This document shows positions 1-11,548 of a DNA stretch of 64,000 nucleotides, in pieces. The notes beneath the pieces were generated by a model that saw only the letters and a program-made list of their open reading frames with translations, was not told where the DNA came from and did no database searches. Every line of letters begins with the position of its first letter. Within the stretch, counting starts at the first letter, position 1. Source of the stretch: Yamagishiella unicocca (lineage: Eukaryota; Chlorophyta; Chlorophyceae; Chlamydomonadales; Volvocaceae). A program made the position numbers and the translations under genes. Location: positions 348,054 to 412,053 of the forward strand of contig BDSL01000097.1 in NCBI GenBank assembly GCA_003116995.1. The letters run 5' to 3'.

Positions 1-207
1 GCCATGGCTGTGGCCTTTGCAAATGACGGCTAACAACGGACAGCGCCGCTGTTAGTGCTGTGATGGGTATTGGGTGCCCTAGCGATGCCGCTTCCTTTGC
101 CGCTGCTGGCTGCTTGTGATGCTGCTGCTGCCTGTCCCGACGCTTATAATGCCGCTGCTCCCTGTCCCACCGCTTCTGACGCCGCTGCTGCCTGCCGCCA
201 CCCTCAG

Positions 208-1681
208 GACGCCGAGGCGGCTATGGCCGCACAAGCGGGCAGCGAGGGCGCGCAGGAAGTGGAGCCGTGGCGCGACGAGGTGGGTCGCGAGCAGATGGTG
301 ACTCACGAACATCTGAGTAGATCCAGATCCGGATCCGTATGGTTTTCGGACGCCTTGCCTGCCCCCAACACCGCCTTTTTCGCTTACACTCCGTTGCCGC
401 GGCGTGCGCGAAGCGCACGTCACCATCACCACTACCACCACCCAAATCAGCTACGTCCTACACATCATTCGCGGGCATGACCTGTCCCTGTCCCTGTCCC
501 TGTCCCTCCCCCCGACCCCGTCCCCCGGCCAGGTGAGCACGCTGCTGCTGGGTCTGGTGGACATCAGCGCCAAGAGGTACCTGGGCCACAGCCTCATCGT
601 GCCGCCGGCAGCAGGGGCGCAGCCGGCGGCGCAGCTGGGCGAGGAGGAGCGCGCCGCCGCGTTCTGGGAGGCGCCCTTCCTTCTGATGGTGCAGGTGGGT
701 CGGGTAGCGCGTCTGAGCGGCGGACGCGTGCGCGGGCTTGGAGTGGAAAGGGGTCAGGCGCTGGGGCTGCCGGGCCCGGGGCAGGAGGGACATCGCCGGT
801 TGGGGGCTGCTGTTGCGAAGGCAAGTGGCTTGCACCGGTCTTGTAACTCGCGGATGACGTCAACAGCTCTGTCCTCCCTTCGGATTGCTGCTAGCTTATC
901 TCTCCCCACCGTATCTCTCTATTCTCGCCGCGGCAGCGGAGCTCTAGTAAGGCCGTTCGACCTACCGCACCTTAGTCAGGCATCCTTCCCCACCTCGCCC
1001 GTCCTCCTTTGCTCCTCCGCTCCGCCTCTCCCTCCGCCCCTCCCTCCCCCCAACGTCTATCCTAAACGCCTTTTCCTCGCGTTCACGGGTCTTCCTTGCA
1101 ACCCTGCCCCCAGGACGACTCCTCCGACCCGCTGGTGGAGTACGCCAACAGCTCCGCCCTGGCGGCGCTGCAGCTGGCCTCCTTCGACGACGCCACCGCG
1201 GGCCTCAGCGCGACGGGCCTGGTGGACCCCTCGGACCCGCGCTCGCAGCAGGAGTGGCTGTGGGCCTGCACGGAGGTTTCGGAGAGGGCGGAGAGGTGGG
1301 TACATGCGCGCGCGCGCTCATCCAACATCCGTAAAACAAAACTGATTTTTTCTCAAAAGTAAGACATTATGAACTTCCTTTTAAGACAAGACATCCGTCA
1401 ATTTCACCGTGTTTCCGCTAGATTGCAGCACCTTGCGTGCGCGTTCCGCGTGTGGTGGAAAGCCTTGACCCTCGCCGCACCTCTCCTCCCCCTGGTCAAC
1501 CCGCAGGTTCACCACCATACCCTCGCTGCGGCTGCGTGGTCCCGGCCCCGGCTGTCCCGCTGTGCTGGCCACCGACGTGACGGTGTTCCGGGTGGACTCG
1601 CTGGAGGGTGAGCCCATCGGCCAGGCGGTCACCGCCGCGTCATGGAGGCTTCTATCTCCGGCGGAGGCGCCGGAGGCGTGA
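208..1681 (+). CDS. 3' part of an unrecognised multi-exon gene
   Basis: Four exons join in phase: 208-279, 533-694, 1114-1295 and 1507-1681 (TGA). Each is bounded by CAG acceptors and GTGGG/GTGAG-like donors, and the stop-free frame is kept across all junctions, giving about 196 codons. The encoded piece is acidic and Ala/Leu-rich, with stretches such as STLLLGLVDISAKRYLGHS and VLATDVTVFRVDSLEG. I see no membrane segment or catalytic motif and do not recognise the family. Sequence before 208 is GCTGCTGCC-type repeat that reads as intron, so the start is probably upstream of the window. A TGTAA polyadenylation candidate lies at 1745-1749, 64 bases after the stop, which supports this as the true 3' end. 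Confidence refers to the exon structure, not to a function. Confidence 0.6.
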
Positions 1682-2093
1682 GGGCTGGGGGCTGAGGCGC
1701 TCTTGGGGGCAGTGCAGGGGTGCGGTCCGCATTATAGTTACCGGTGTAAGGACAGCGAGCGGGGCGTAGGGGTATTAGGGGGTATTTGCATCGCGTGGTG
1801 ATGTGTCGTGAGGTTCTTAGTCGGGATTGCGTTGGGTTGGGTTGCGCTTGTGTGGCTGGTTTGTGTCGGTGGGATGAGACGGTGAGGTTGGGGTGTAGGA
1901 CTGTAGGTGGGGGGAGAGGTGCGGCGGCGCAGCGGGGATGATGCAGGCGGGTTGAAGGGCCGTGGCGGTGTGGATTTGGGGCGTGAGGTGCTTGGACTTG
2001 GCAGGTACGGCGGACGTGGGGCCGGAACGTAACGGCTACGGATGGTATCCATGCACAGGTACTAAGGCGCCCATGCGGTGTCATCTCACGTGG

Positions 2094-2196
2094 GATGTCG
2101 GATAAGACTCGAGGTGTGATGTCGGATAAGACCAGAGGTGTGATGTCGGGTAAGACCAGAGGTGTGATGTCGGATAAGACCAGAGGTGTGATGTCG
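2094..2196. repeat. 24-bp minisatellite, about 4 copies
   Basis: A 24-base unit beginning GATGTCGGATAAGACC and ending AGGTGT recurs four times with single substitutions (GGATAA or GGGTAA; GACTCG or GACCAG). The unit is a multiple of three, so it makes a short repetitive frame on the minus strand that I do not treat as coding. Confidence 0.85.
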
Positions 2197-2846
2197 CCCG
2201 ATAGTGTAACTCACATGCGATCTGGCGTTCATCCAGGTGCACCCCGCACAACAAGAAGGCCGCAGCGCTGAGCAACGGATAACAGAAAGCGAAACGGCCC
2301 GCAGTATTGATATGTGGCCAAAGGACCGGTAACCTGATCAGGCCATCAAAAAGTACGGCAATCCTTCAGAGGCTGACGGGCCGGCTGACGTCAATTTTCC
2401 TGCTGGGTGCTGTGGTAATAACTGGGGCGGGCTGGGGCGTTTCCACGTTCTATTCGCATTTCACAAGCTCAACGCACAGGAAGGCTGCTCTTCAGAGGGC
2501 TTCAAGAGCCATGAGACCGACAGCCTCTCAGCCGTGTCGTCGGGCGCCGACGACGCTACCCTTTGTGAGGGCCCTCTTGCACCACGAGGACCTTCTGGGC
2601 TTGATCCTTCAGGAGGTCACCACCACGTGGCGCCAGTTTGGCACCCGTGCAGCCGATCTGACACCACATTTTGCCGTACGATTGGTCGCAGCCATATGCA
2701 CGGTCGCATGCGACGCACAGGACAGTGAGAGGAACTCAAAACCGCCAGTCGAGAAGAACAAACGCGCAAGCAGTTCTGGATATCCTACGTGTTTTGCGGT
2801 GGGATTCGGCAGGCCTCCGGCAAGGATCGCCGACCCACGGGGCATT

Positions 2847-2971
2847 AGCTCGGCGCAAACCGCCGAACCTTTCTCAAGCTCGACGCAAACCGCCGAACCT
2901 TTCTCAAGCTCGACGCAAACCGCCGAACCTTTCTCAAGCTCGGCGCAAACCGCCGAACCTCAAGCTCGGCG
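2847..2971. repeat. 30-bp minisatellite, 4 copies
   Basis: A 30-base unit containing GCAAACCGCCGAACC and TTTCTCAAGCTC recurs four times; the last copy has lost about nine bases. It lies between the first gene and the ABCA gene. Adjacent sequence (3040-3080) holds another short duplication around GTAGAACAAATCAC. Confidence 0.85.
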
Positions 2972-3380
2972 CCGCCGATATAGAAATTTACCAACCTTCA
3001 GCTCTTAGGAGAAGATGCAATGAGTGACGAAGTCCACTATTCAAGTAGAACAAATCACATGTAGAACAAATCACCCAGCCATCGCGGCCTCCCTTCCCCG
3101 CCATGCGCGTGACAAACCCCATCCGCGACTACACATGCACGGCCCCGATGTGGGCATGTTTGCGCCGATAAATGCCTCCAATGTTTCGGAGCGTGCGCCC
3201 ACTTTTCAGCGAGTCAAATCCAAGAGATGCAGATAGCAAATGCTTCGTGTGCAGCATGGTGAAGAGGTTATATAGGCAATTGTCGATGTATCGGGCGGAT
3301 GAACACTGCCTGCCAAAGCCAATCTTCCCCGCTCCATCGTCCGTTGGCTATGGCGCCGTCAAGATCTGGTTCCTCCTGCC

Positions 3381-6300
3381 TCACTGGTCCTGCGTCTCAG
3401 CTCCGATCTGCCTGGCAAACTTGATAAACACCTCCTCCAGGGTGGCGTTGGCGACGCCCCAATCCAGCACCTGCATCATGCTCTTGGCACTCGCCATGGC
3501 GTCAAAAACGCCCGCAAGGGTGATGTCGGTGGTGGGCAGCTCGAACTTGAACGTGCCGCCCAGCGCATACGTGAGGCGAGCGTTGGGGCTCATGCGTCCC
3601 ACGAACGCCTGCGCCGCGTCCTCGTGGCCCGGCCCCACCATGAGGGTGAACACCAGGTAGCCCGCGTAGCGCGACGTGATTTCGCGGGGGTTGCCGACAC
3701 ACACCAGCTGGCCGTCCACGAAGATGCCCAGGCGGTCGCACAGGATCTCCGCCTCCTCCATGGAGTGCGTGGTGAGGATGATGGCACGGCCGTCCTTGTT
3801 ATTGCGAACCACGTCCCACAGGTTGCGGCGGGAGGCGGGATCCAGGCCGGTGGAGGGCTCGTCCTGGAGGCGTGCGGCAGCAGGGGACGGAGGAAGGTTT
3901 GACCAGTGAGGTGTGGATGGCCAGAGACGGATCATCAGAGCGGTTATAGTGGAATGCGGGACAGGGACAAGCAGGGCGCAGGGCGGCAAGCGGCCCAGCA
4001 AGGGGGTTCAGCCGGATCGTGAGACCCAAAACCCGTTCGCAGTTACGCTATCTATAAACCCTCATATATTAGCAAAGGGATAGAGAATCCTCATTCCCAC
4101 TATTTACCCAGACTTGAATTACTGGCGAATTATTCCTGACGTACATTGTGGCTGTCATCCCGACGGGGTGGCAACGCGGTCTCACCATAAACACCACTTT
4201 AAGGTCTCTGCAACTAGCTGGCTCCGGAACCCATCCCGTGTCCCCCCGCCCCCCCCCCTCACCAGGTACACCACTTTGGGGTCGCCGATGAAGCTGATGG
4301 CAACACTGAGGCGCCGCTTCATGCCGCCGCTGTACTTCTGCGACTGTTTCTGACCCACGCCGCCGTTCAACAGGTTGACCGACCTCAGCCCCACCGACAC
4401 GGCGTTGGTGAGCTCGCCACCTGTAGAGCGATTCGATTTTGAGGGAGCGACACGGGACAGAGGCCAGATAAGCTCGCGCCGTCGGGCGGATTTGCGGTGC
4501 ACGGGCACTGGTAGAGCGAGGGCTTGCTCAGGCGAGCAGCCGTACGAGAGCCTGGTCATATTCCTGGCTGCAGGTAATGCCATGCAACTGAGTCCACCCT
4601 CCGCGGCCCCCTCCGCGGCCCCAACCCATCACCGTACCCACCCTTGAGCCCCTTGAGTCGGCCGTAGAACAGCAGGTGCTCCTCGCCGGTGAGCTGCTCC
4701 CACAGCAAGTCGTGCTGCGGACAAACCCCCATCAGCCGGTAGATCTTGTCCATCTGGGGGAAGAGAAGCGGGGGCGACCAGGGCAGGAGGGCAGGACCGG
4801 GCACTTCGTTCAGTCGAGTTGTTGAGAGAGGCTCGCAAACATGCAGCTAGCCCGGGGCTGCGTCGTTGCCAGGTCGGGTCAGATCGGGGTATTCCGAACT
4901 GTAGCTCAGTACACCTGATCTTGGCCGTGTGGCCTAAACAGGCGACATTGTGCTGCCGAGCCCGCCCACCTGCTTGCTGATGTCGTAGCCCTCGATGCTA
5001 GCCGAACCCGCGGAGGGCTCTAGGAAGCCGGTCAGCATGTTGATGGACGTGGACTTGCCTGGCGGGGTCATGGGCGACAGGGCAATAGGTGAGGTGTAAG
5101 AGGTGCGGATGTAGGAGGCGTTGGCGAGGCAAAGCGTGCGGGGGATGAGTGATATTCATTTTAACCAGGCTTGCAGGGCTCGCGAGCAAGCGCCTTCCCG
5201 CCCATCCCGAAAACATTGTCCCCTTCACGCCCTGCCCTCTACGGGACCCATCTCCCGGCTGCACAGCGCACGACATGCCGCTGCATGAAGGGAGACGCCC
5301 CTGGAGCGCCAGTGCAGCCACCCTCCCCTGGAGCGCCAGTGCAGCCCCGCCCCCGCCGACGTACCCGCTCCATTAGGCCCCAGCAGCCCGAAGCACTCGC
5401 CGCGCTCGATGCCCAGCGTCAGCGTCCGCACCGCCACCTGCGAGCAACCACCGCACGACCAGGCAAGGTGACCGACCGACACCACGGGGCAGCAGCAATA
5501 CCGGCCATGGGCTCAAACAACAGCAGCGCCGCCCTCCCCACCACCTGAACGGATCCAAAACAAACATGCAGTCCATGTCGGTGGCCCCACCTGCCGCTAC
5601 CGCTACCCTGCCCGCTACCCTGCCCGCTACCCTGCCCCCTACCCTGCCCGCTACCCTGCCCGCTACCCAGCCCTGCATCGGTCCGGGCGTGCAGGGCCCA
5701 GCCCCTGCCCCCTCCCGCCTACCTTCGGCTTGCCGCCATCCAGCGGCGGATACACCTTGCGAACGTCACGAACCACAATGGGCATCTCCCGCGCCTGGCC
5801 CTCGCTCAAGCCCTCGATACGCAGCCGCTCCGCCCGGACGTCCTCGCGCTCGCCGGGGGTGAGCTTCATGGAAGCGCTGCCGCCGCCCTTGCCGCCGCCG
5901 GCGTTGGCGTCGGAAGCCAGCTCGATGGACGCGCGCGGGCTGCCGACGTAGGCAGGCTGGCGGCGCGGGCGGCAGCGGTCGAGGAAGTAGAGCGGGTGGC
6001 GGCGGATGCCGGTGCCGCTGGATAGGACCTGGGGGGCGGGAGACACGCAGGTACGGCACCTCGACGTCGGTCGGTCAGGGGCGCAGCAATACAGTGTGCT
6101 AGGGAAGTGCTGAAGCGGTTGCGTTGGATTGGGGCCGCGTGGTTGCGTTGGATTGGGGTCGCGTGGTTGCGTTGGATTGGGGCCGCGTGGTTGCGTTGGA
6201 TTGGGGCCGCGTGGTTGCGTTGGATTGGGGTCGCGTGGTTGCGTTGGATTGGGGCCGCGTGGTTGCGTTGGATTGGGGTCGCGTGGTTGCGTTGGATTGG

Positions 6301-9300
6301 GGTCGCGTGGTTGCGTTGGATTGGGGCCGCGTGGTTGCGTTGGATTGGGGCCGCGTGGTTGCGTTGGATTGGGGTCGCGTGGTTGCGTTGGATTGGGGTC
6401 GTTGGATTGGGGTCGCGTGGTTGCGTTGGATTGGGGTCGCGTGGTTGCGTTGGATTGGGGTGCGCATCTGTGCTACTGAATCGCCATGGTGCACCAAGAA
6501 CCAAGCACAACGTGCTCCGTGTCGCCGCGTGTCGCTGCGTGTCGCTGCGCGTCGCTCCGTGTCGCTGCGCGCCCCACCTGCTCAAAGTACCAGCCCAAGA
6601 TCATGAAGATGAACCACTCCACCACAAAGATGGCCCAGGTGGTCCGCATGCCGTTGCCCTCGTCGGTCAGGCGCGCGAAGGTGAGGCCCTGCTCGTCCCG
6701 GTAGACACCCAGGAAGGCGTACTCGGCCATCTCCCACAGACCGCTGAGCGCGGGGCGGGGAGGGCCGGAGAGGGGCGGGGAGGGGCGGGGAGGGGCGGAG
6801 AGGGGCGGAGAGGGGAGGGCGGGGCATGGTTTGTGTTGTGGTAATGGCGACGCGCGGAAAAGAGGGTGGAGGGTTACGGCATTCAGTTGGCCAACGTGTT
6901 GAGCGAGGGGAAAGGATCCCACGACGAGCTGGGGAAAGACTGGCCATTAAGGAAACGGCGGGTGAGGTGGCCCACCTGTTTTGGTATGGTTACAAAGAAA
7001 TGTTTTTTTGCACTCAGGAGAACGGCCTACTGAAGAGTTTGCAATCTCGGGTGCTCTTGGCTACGCAGCTTTTTCTCGTCTAACGGCGCCCAGCAACTCA
7101 CCGGTACAGCGCAAAGGCGGGAATCCACTCGACGAAGAACACCCACATAGCGTCCTTCTCCATGAAGACCTGCTCCAGGGGGGCCGGGAGGTGCGTTTCT
7201 GCGACTGCACGCTGCGGGCTGAACTAGCTTGCGGGTGGCTGGCGTGGGGCATTGTGCGTGGGTCGCCTCGACGGGTTGCCGGACCTCGCATCGTGCTGGA
7301 ATCTGTACTAACCCCCAGACCCCCCACCACCGCCGCCGCCCTCCCCGCGTGTCCTTAACCCACCTTAAGCAACAGCTCGCCGATGAGGCCGGTGGCGAAG
7401 ACGTAGATGAAGGCCACGACGGTGGATGTGCGGGAGCTGGAGAAGAAGGAGGAGAGCATGAACGAGAGCGCGATCATGTTGTTGCCGAACAGGAAGTAGA
7501 AGATGATCTGGATGCCTGCGGGGTCAATCCAGGGAGGGGCGTGAGTACAACAGATGAGGACCTCAAGGACGACTGCCAGGGTGGGTGGAGGACAGAAGCG
7601 CGGGAGGCGCTCATAGGGTAGTTCGATACCCGCGCAGCCTGCATTCCTTCGCACCCCTCCCCCACGCAACATTCGGTACACCCCCCACACAACACGGGTT
7701 CATGAATAAGTTTTTGTTGCCCCAACAACACGATTCCTCCGCCCTCGCCGCTCACCCATGCTCGTGCGCCTGAAGATCTCGAGTCCCACACCCGCTCCGA
7801 AAATGATGAAGATCGCCATGTAGACGATGTACAGCATGAGGTACCATAGGTACGTGACGAGCCAGTAGGCTCCGTCGCCCAGTCCGTGCATCTTCATCAT
7901 CATGCGGAGCCGCTTCTCCTTCTCGTACACCAGCAGCTGGAGGAAGGTGGGCAGCAGCATCTGCACCACCCACCTGCGGATGCGTGGTTTGCGGCGAGCA
8001 GGTGCATTTGGGAACTGTGTGCGCAGCGCAGCGGAGGCTTGGAGGCGGGGAGGTGAGCTGCTGGCGAGGAACGGCGCCGGTAATGGCGCCAGAACGACTC
8101 TTGGAAAGACCTCCCATTGCTTGCGGAGACCTGCTGCAAGCCTCAACGCCCATCCCTTCGTCCTCAGGGTTTCAGTAAAAAGGCTGCACGAGCGCTTGCA
8201 GGCGGCTGATGGCCCCAGCACCAACGTGGCTGCTGCGTCCGGTGCCGCCCTGCCCCCCTAACCGTCAAAGGTTCTTTTATATACCGGTAATCCTCCTAAA
8301 AGTGACATCTAGCGGACCCTACTGAGCGCTGCGCTGCGCTCCGTGCCCCGCCTTCCTAGGCCCCTCAGCCGCCACTCACGTGTAGAACAGCGGGCCCAGA
8401 AGGTTCGAGAAATCCAGCTTCAACTTGGAAGTTCTCTTGGGCATAGCCATAGTACCTAGCAGCCGCACGCCGTTGACCAAGGGACTGTCCGGGCCAAGCA
8501 CGCTAGAGAACCTGCGGGTAGGATCCAGGGAGGGCCGGAGGGCGCCGGGAAGGGCTGAGAAGCTGCCGATGTCGGTACACAAAGAAGCGCACGGCGCGAT
8601 GCGTCCGCGCTAGTCCCAACTGCAACCCGTGGGGCTGCGGTGTGTGGTCTGTCATCCGCAATGCAACCCAGCTGTACGCAATCCCCGCTAAGTGCCCGCC
8701 TCGGGCAGCCCCCTCTTCCTGGCTCGATTTGCGGTCTGCACAACCCTCCCTCCATGCCAGGTTTCCTACTAACAGTTGCCTACTAACAGTTGCCTCTTCT
8801 TGTGTTTTGACAAACACGTGTTTCTACGCTACCCACCATGCCGCCACTCCGCTCGACAGCCCGATGCTGAGCCGTTCGTATGCGGCCCTGCCGTTGTCGT
8901 CCAGTGCTTCAGTTGAGTTGTGATACACCGTCAGCGCCAGCTTGTTAACCGCCGTGCTGTCATACTCGTACGCAGGCGCGTACTCGCTGATGACGGACGA
9001 GCCGTTGCAGCGGGCCTGGTGGGACGATCAAGGCGGAAGTAGTTGTTTAATGGGCAGCACTCTTAGTATCGGAGCGGACGACACGACATTTGGTGGGCTG
9101 ATGGACAGATGCACAGCAGGCAAAGAATTTATGGATCCAGAAATTTTCCGGATCCTGATGCTGATGGTGAAAGAGGTGACGCCTCATGCAGCGGCCTTGT
9201 CCCACCAGTTTTCGGTTTTGGGGCGTGCAAATGTGGATGTTGGGAGCCCAAGCTTCAGCAGCCGCGTTCGGCTCCGAAACTTCGGCATGTGAAACCCTCA

Positions 9301-11548
9301 CACCTGCAACTACCAATCGCAGGCCCCACCTCCACAGCATCCACCCCCCGCCCGCCCCAAAATTCCGGATCCCAAAATCCAGACCCACCTGCTTGAAACC
9401 GCAGTACAGCAGGTTGTCGAGCGAGCTGTCGTTTGGTTGGTCACTGAACACGACGTCGACGCACCGGGTGCTGCGGTACAGGAAGGACCCCAGCACTGGC
9501 CGGCCATCTAAAACGTCAGCCACCTGCGGGCGGGTCGACCGACGGAGTGGCGGATGATGTGTCGGCGCAACATGACTAACAGCGATAGTCGAATCAGAAC
9601 CCGACAACCGCTTTTGTATCCCGTCTGGGTGCCAGGCGCTTCTCTTTGCGCTTGGCCGAGGCACTTCAGCGTCAGCTTAGCACTGCCCGGTGGCTGCCAT
9701 GGAAAGGGGGATTGGCGGGTTGCGACCCAAGACACAAACAACTACCTTTACCTCTCTTGTAGCTGTGGTCCCGATGCTGCACCTGATGTCATCGAGAGAG
9801 AGAATCCCCGGTGTCCTTCCCCCGTCATCCTCAACCCCAACGCACCGCCTCATCGGTCACTGTGGTGTTGCTGCTGTAGGCGACCCACGCCGCCATCAGC
9901 TCGATCAGCATCAGCGAAGGCGGCGGGGCGTTGGGGGGTCGTGTAGTCGCATCTGCGGGTCGCAGCATAGCAGGGAGCCGCACACCGCGGATTGGGGGGG
10001 CCAGTCAGCGAGCACCGTACAGAACCATGCTCCGAAGCTCGCCGACGAGAAAGCAGTTTTGTACCACGGCTGGCATATCGCATCGACATGGCTTCAATTG
10101 TACGGAGGACGTGCGCGCGAACGCTTTGCAAGGGCAACTAAAGCCGGGATGCTGTTTGCCGCGCGCCGTGGCCGGTGTACAAGCGTTCCGCCGCATCTCC
10201 TGGAATCGAATGGGCACCTCACTGCCTCCCTTGGCAAACGCCAGCACAAGCACCGTCGCCCCGAAACCAAGCAATAATCTTCCAGCCCAGTCAACCGCTT
10301 ATACATTGCCTACAGCATATGTCCTTCCGTCCCTGTCCCCACCCACTTAAGGCCAGCGGTCTTGAAAGCATGTCGCAATTGAGTTCCGGCGACGAGGGAA
10401 TCATCAGCAGCAGCGGATCGCCGCCGCTGAACGCCACGTCGATGTACTGGCTGACGCCGCCAGACGCGGTTGTACCGAAGGTATAGCCGTACATTGTAAG
10501 CAGGTAGCCGTTGACCGTGCCGTTCACGGTCACCAGCTCCGGCAGAAACTCATTCAAGAACGTTTCGTTGGTCATGTACACGGGGGTGGTGTAAATGTTG
10601 GGGCTCAGATCGGCAGCCGCAAACGGCTGTGGGCTTGACGAGGTGATCAGCGTCGTAATGGCTGGCGCGGCCGGCGCGGCGCGCCATTTTTGCCGGGGCA
10701 CCTGCACGGGGCATCGAGCCACAGGCGGTAAGGTCAGGGCCTTCTACTTTACGAAAGCACTGAAGGTAGTGAGATCGGGTATGTTCACGCAGCTCGCAGG
10801 AGTACTGCGACACGATCCTCAGCCCCTTCACCTTCAAGTGGAAAACAAATCCTTCATCGACCCCACCACAACCCCAATCCCCTCCCCGCTCAAACCCAGG
10901 AACACCCTTTCCCACCGTTGCTGATGGCGGCCAGATGCTTGGGTCCTTGACCTCGCACCAGCTGGCCTGTTGCGGACTGCTGAAGGCCAGGCCGCACTGG
11001 CCCTTGTCAACCGACTGGCAGACGTAACCATCCTTGGTGTCGCAGTAGCCCTGCTGGAGGCTCCTGCAGACGTCCCCCTGACAGCACTTGGTGCACTTGC
11101 AGCCGCACTGTGCATGGTACAGATCAAGGATTTGGGTCGAACGGATCAAGGATTTGGGTCGAACAGATCAAGCATTGGCGTTGGGCTGCGTCAAGCGGTG
11201 GGGCCTCAGGGTTCGCATCGCCATTCGATGCCTAGCGCCACGCAGGGCAGGAGATTGAAGGATGCGCCCAATGCCTCATGGGCCATGCGCTGGAGCCTAA
11301 GACGTGCGCCTATGGCATACTTGCTGGGGAAGTGCGAAGGGAGGGTGAAAACTTGGCGGGGGGAGAGTTCGCACCTCGTATTGGTCACCGTTGAGGACGA
11401 CTTTGTCAACAAGGACCTTGATGATCAGCAGAAGAAGGCAGAAGAAGATTGGCGACGACAGTAGACAGATGTTTGTGCGGACATTGCGCTTCTGGTAAAT
11501 GGCGGACTTGCGCAGAAGTGCGTTCGCCTGAGCTCCGAAGCCGGCTGC
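3381..11548 (-). CDS. Half-size ABCA-family (ABC1/ATH-type) transporter, 17 exons, 5' exon missing
   Basis: Likely a lipid/amphipathic-substrate ABC transporter with one membrane domain followed by one nucleotide-binding domain, the layout of plant/algal ABCA half-transporters. Exons from 5' to 3': 11548-11375, 11107-10916, 10701-10347, 9952-9846, 9523-9389, 9015-8837, 8511-8380, 7973-7756, 7515-7364, 7169-7102, 6743-6578, 6028-5723, 5437-5365, 5058-4970, 4753-4642, 4420-4263, 3863-3381. All 17 keep phase and give 1,032 residues. Near residue 30 is the first membrane helix (SPIFFCLLLLIIKVL), then a ~300-residue lumenal/extracellular part with a 10-Cys exon. A hydrophobic bundle follows at about 430-625. 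The nucleotide-binding domain holds Walker A GPNGAGKST (split by an intron), Q-loop VCPQHD, signature YSGGMKRR, Walker B VVYLDEPSTGLDP and H-loop LTTHSMEEAE. All catalytic motifs look intact. The start codon is not in the first exon shown (acceptor CTACAG before it), so a short 5' exon is missing. The substrate cannot be read from sequence. Confidence 0.94.
5596..5668. repeat. 12-bp repeat in an ABCA intron
   Basis: CTACCCTGCCCG-type units repeat about six times inside the intron between ABCA exons 6028-5723 and 5437-5365. One copy reads CCCCCT. No coding sense is inferred. Confidence 0.8.
6118..6462. repeat. 24-bp minisatellite, about 14 copies, in an ABCA intron
   Basis: The unit contains GTTGCGTTGGATTGGGG and then TCGCGTG or CCGCGTG, alternating C/T at one position; one copy near 6400 is shortened by 12 bases. 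It lies in the intron between ABCA exons 6743-6578 and 6028-5723. Because 24 is a multiple of three and the unit lacks stops, it opens long frames on both strands (WLRWIG-type and SNATTRPQ-type peptides), which are artefacts of the repeat. Confidence 0.95.

Larger units (their letters stand above)
1682..3380. other. Intergenic region between two convergent genes, no firm gene
   Basis: It separates the 3' end of the first gene from the 3' end of the ABCA gene. It holds two short tandem repeats (2094-2196 and 2847-2971). An open frame of 233 codons on the plus strand (2307-3008) runs through the second repeat. Part of it, near 2560-2720, reads like ordinary protein, but the start, the repeat-made C-terminus and the lack of any recognisable family leave it unsupported. 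Confidence 0.5.

Noticed and set aside
2307..3008. 233-codon plus-strand frame
   Set aside because: The C-terminal third is a 30-base repeat, no family is recognisable and there is no supporting splice or 3' signal.
6107..6844. Long open frames on both strands with WLRWIG or SNATTRPQ repeats
   Set aside because: They are produced by a 24-base minisatellite inside an ABCA intron; flanking exons splice around it in phase.
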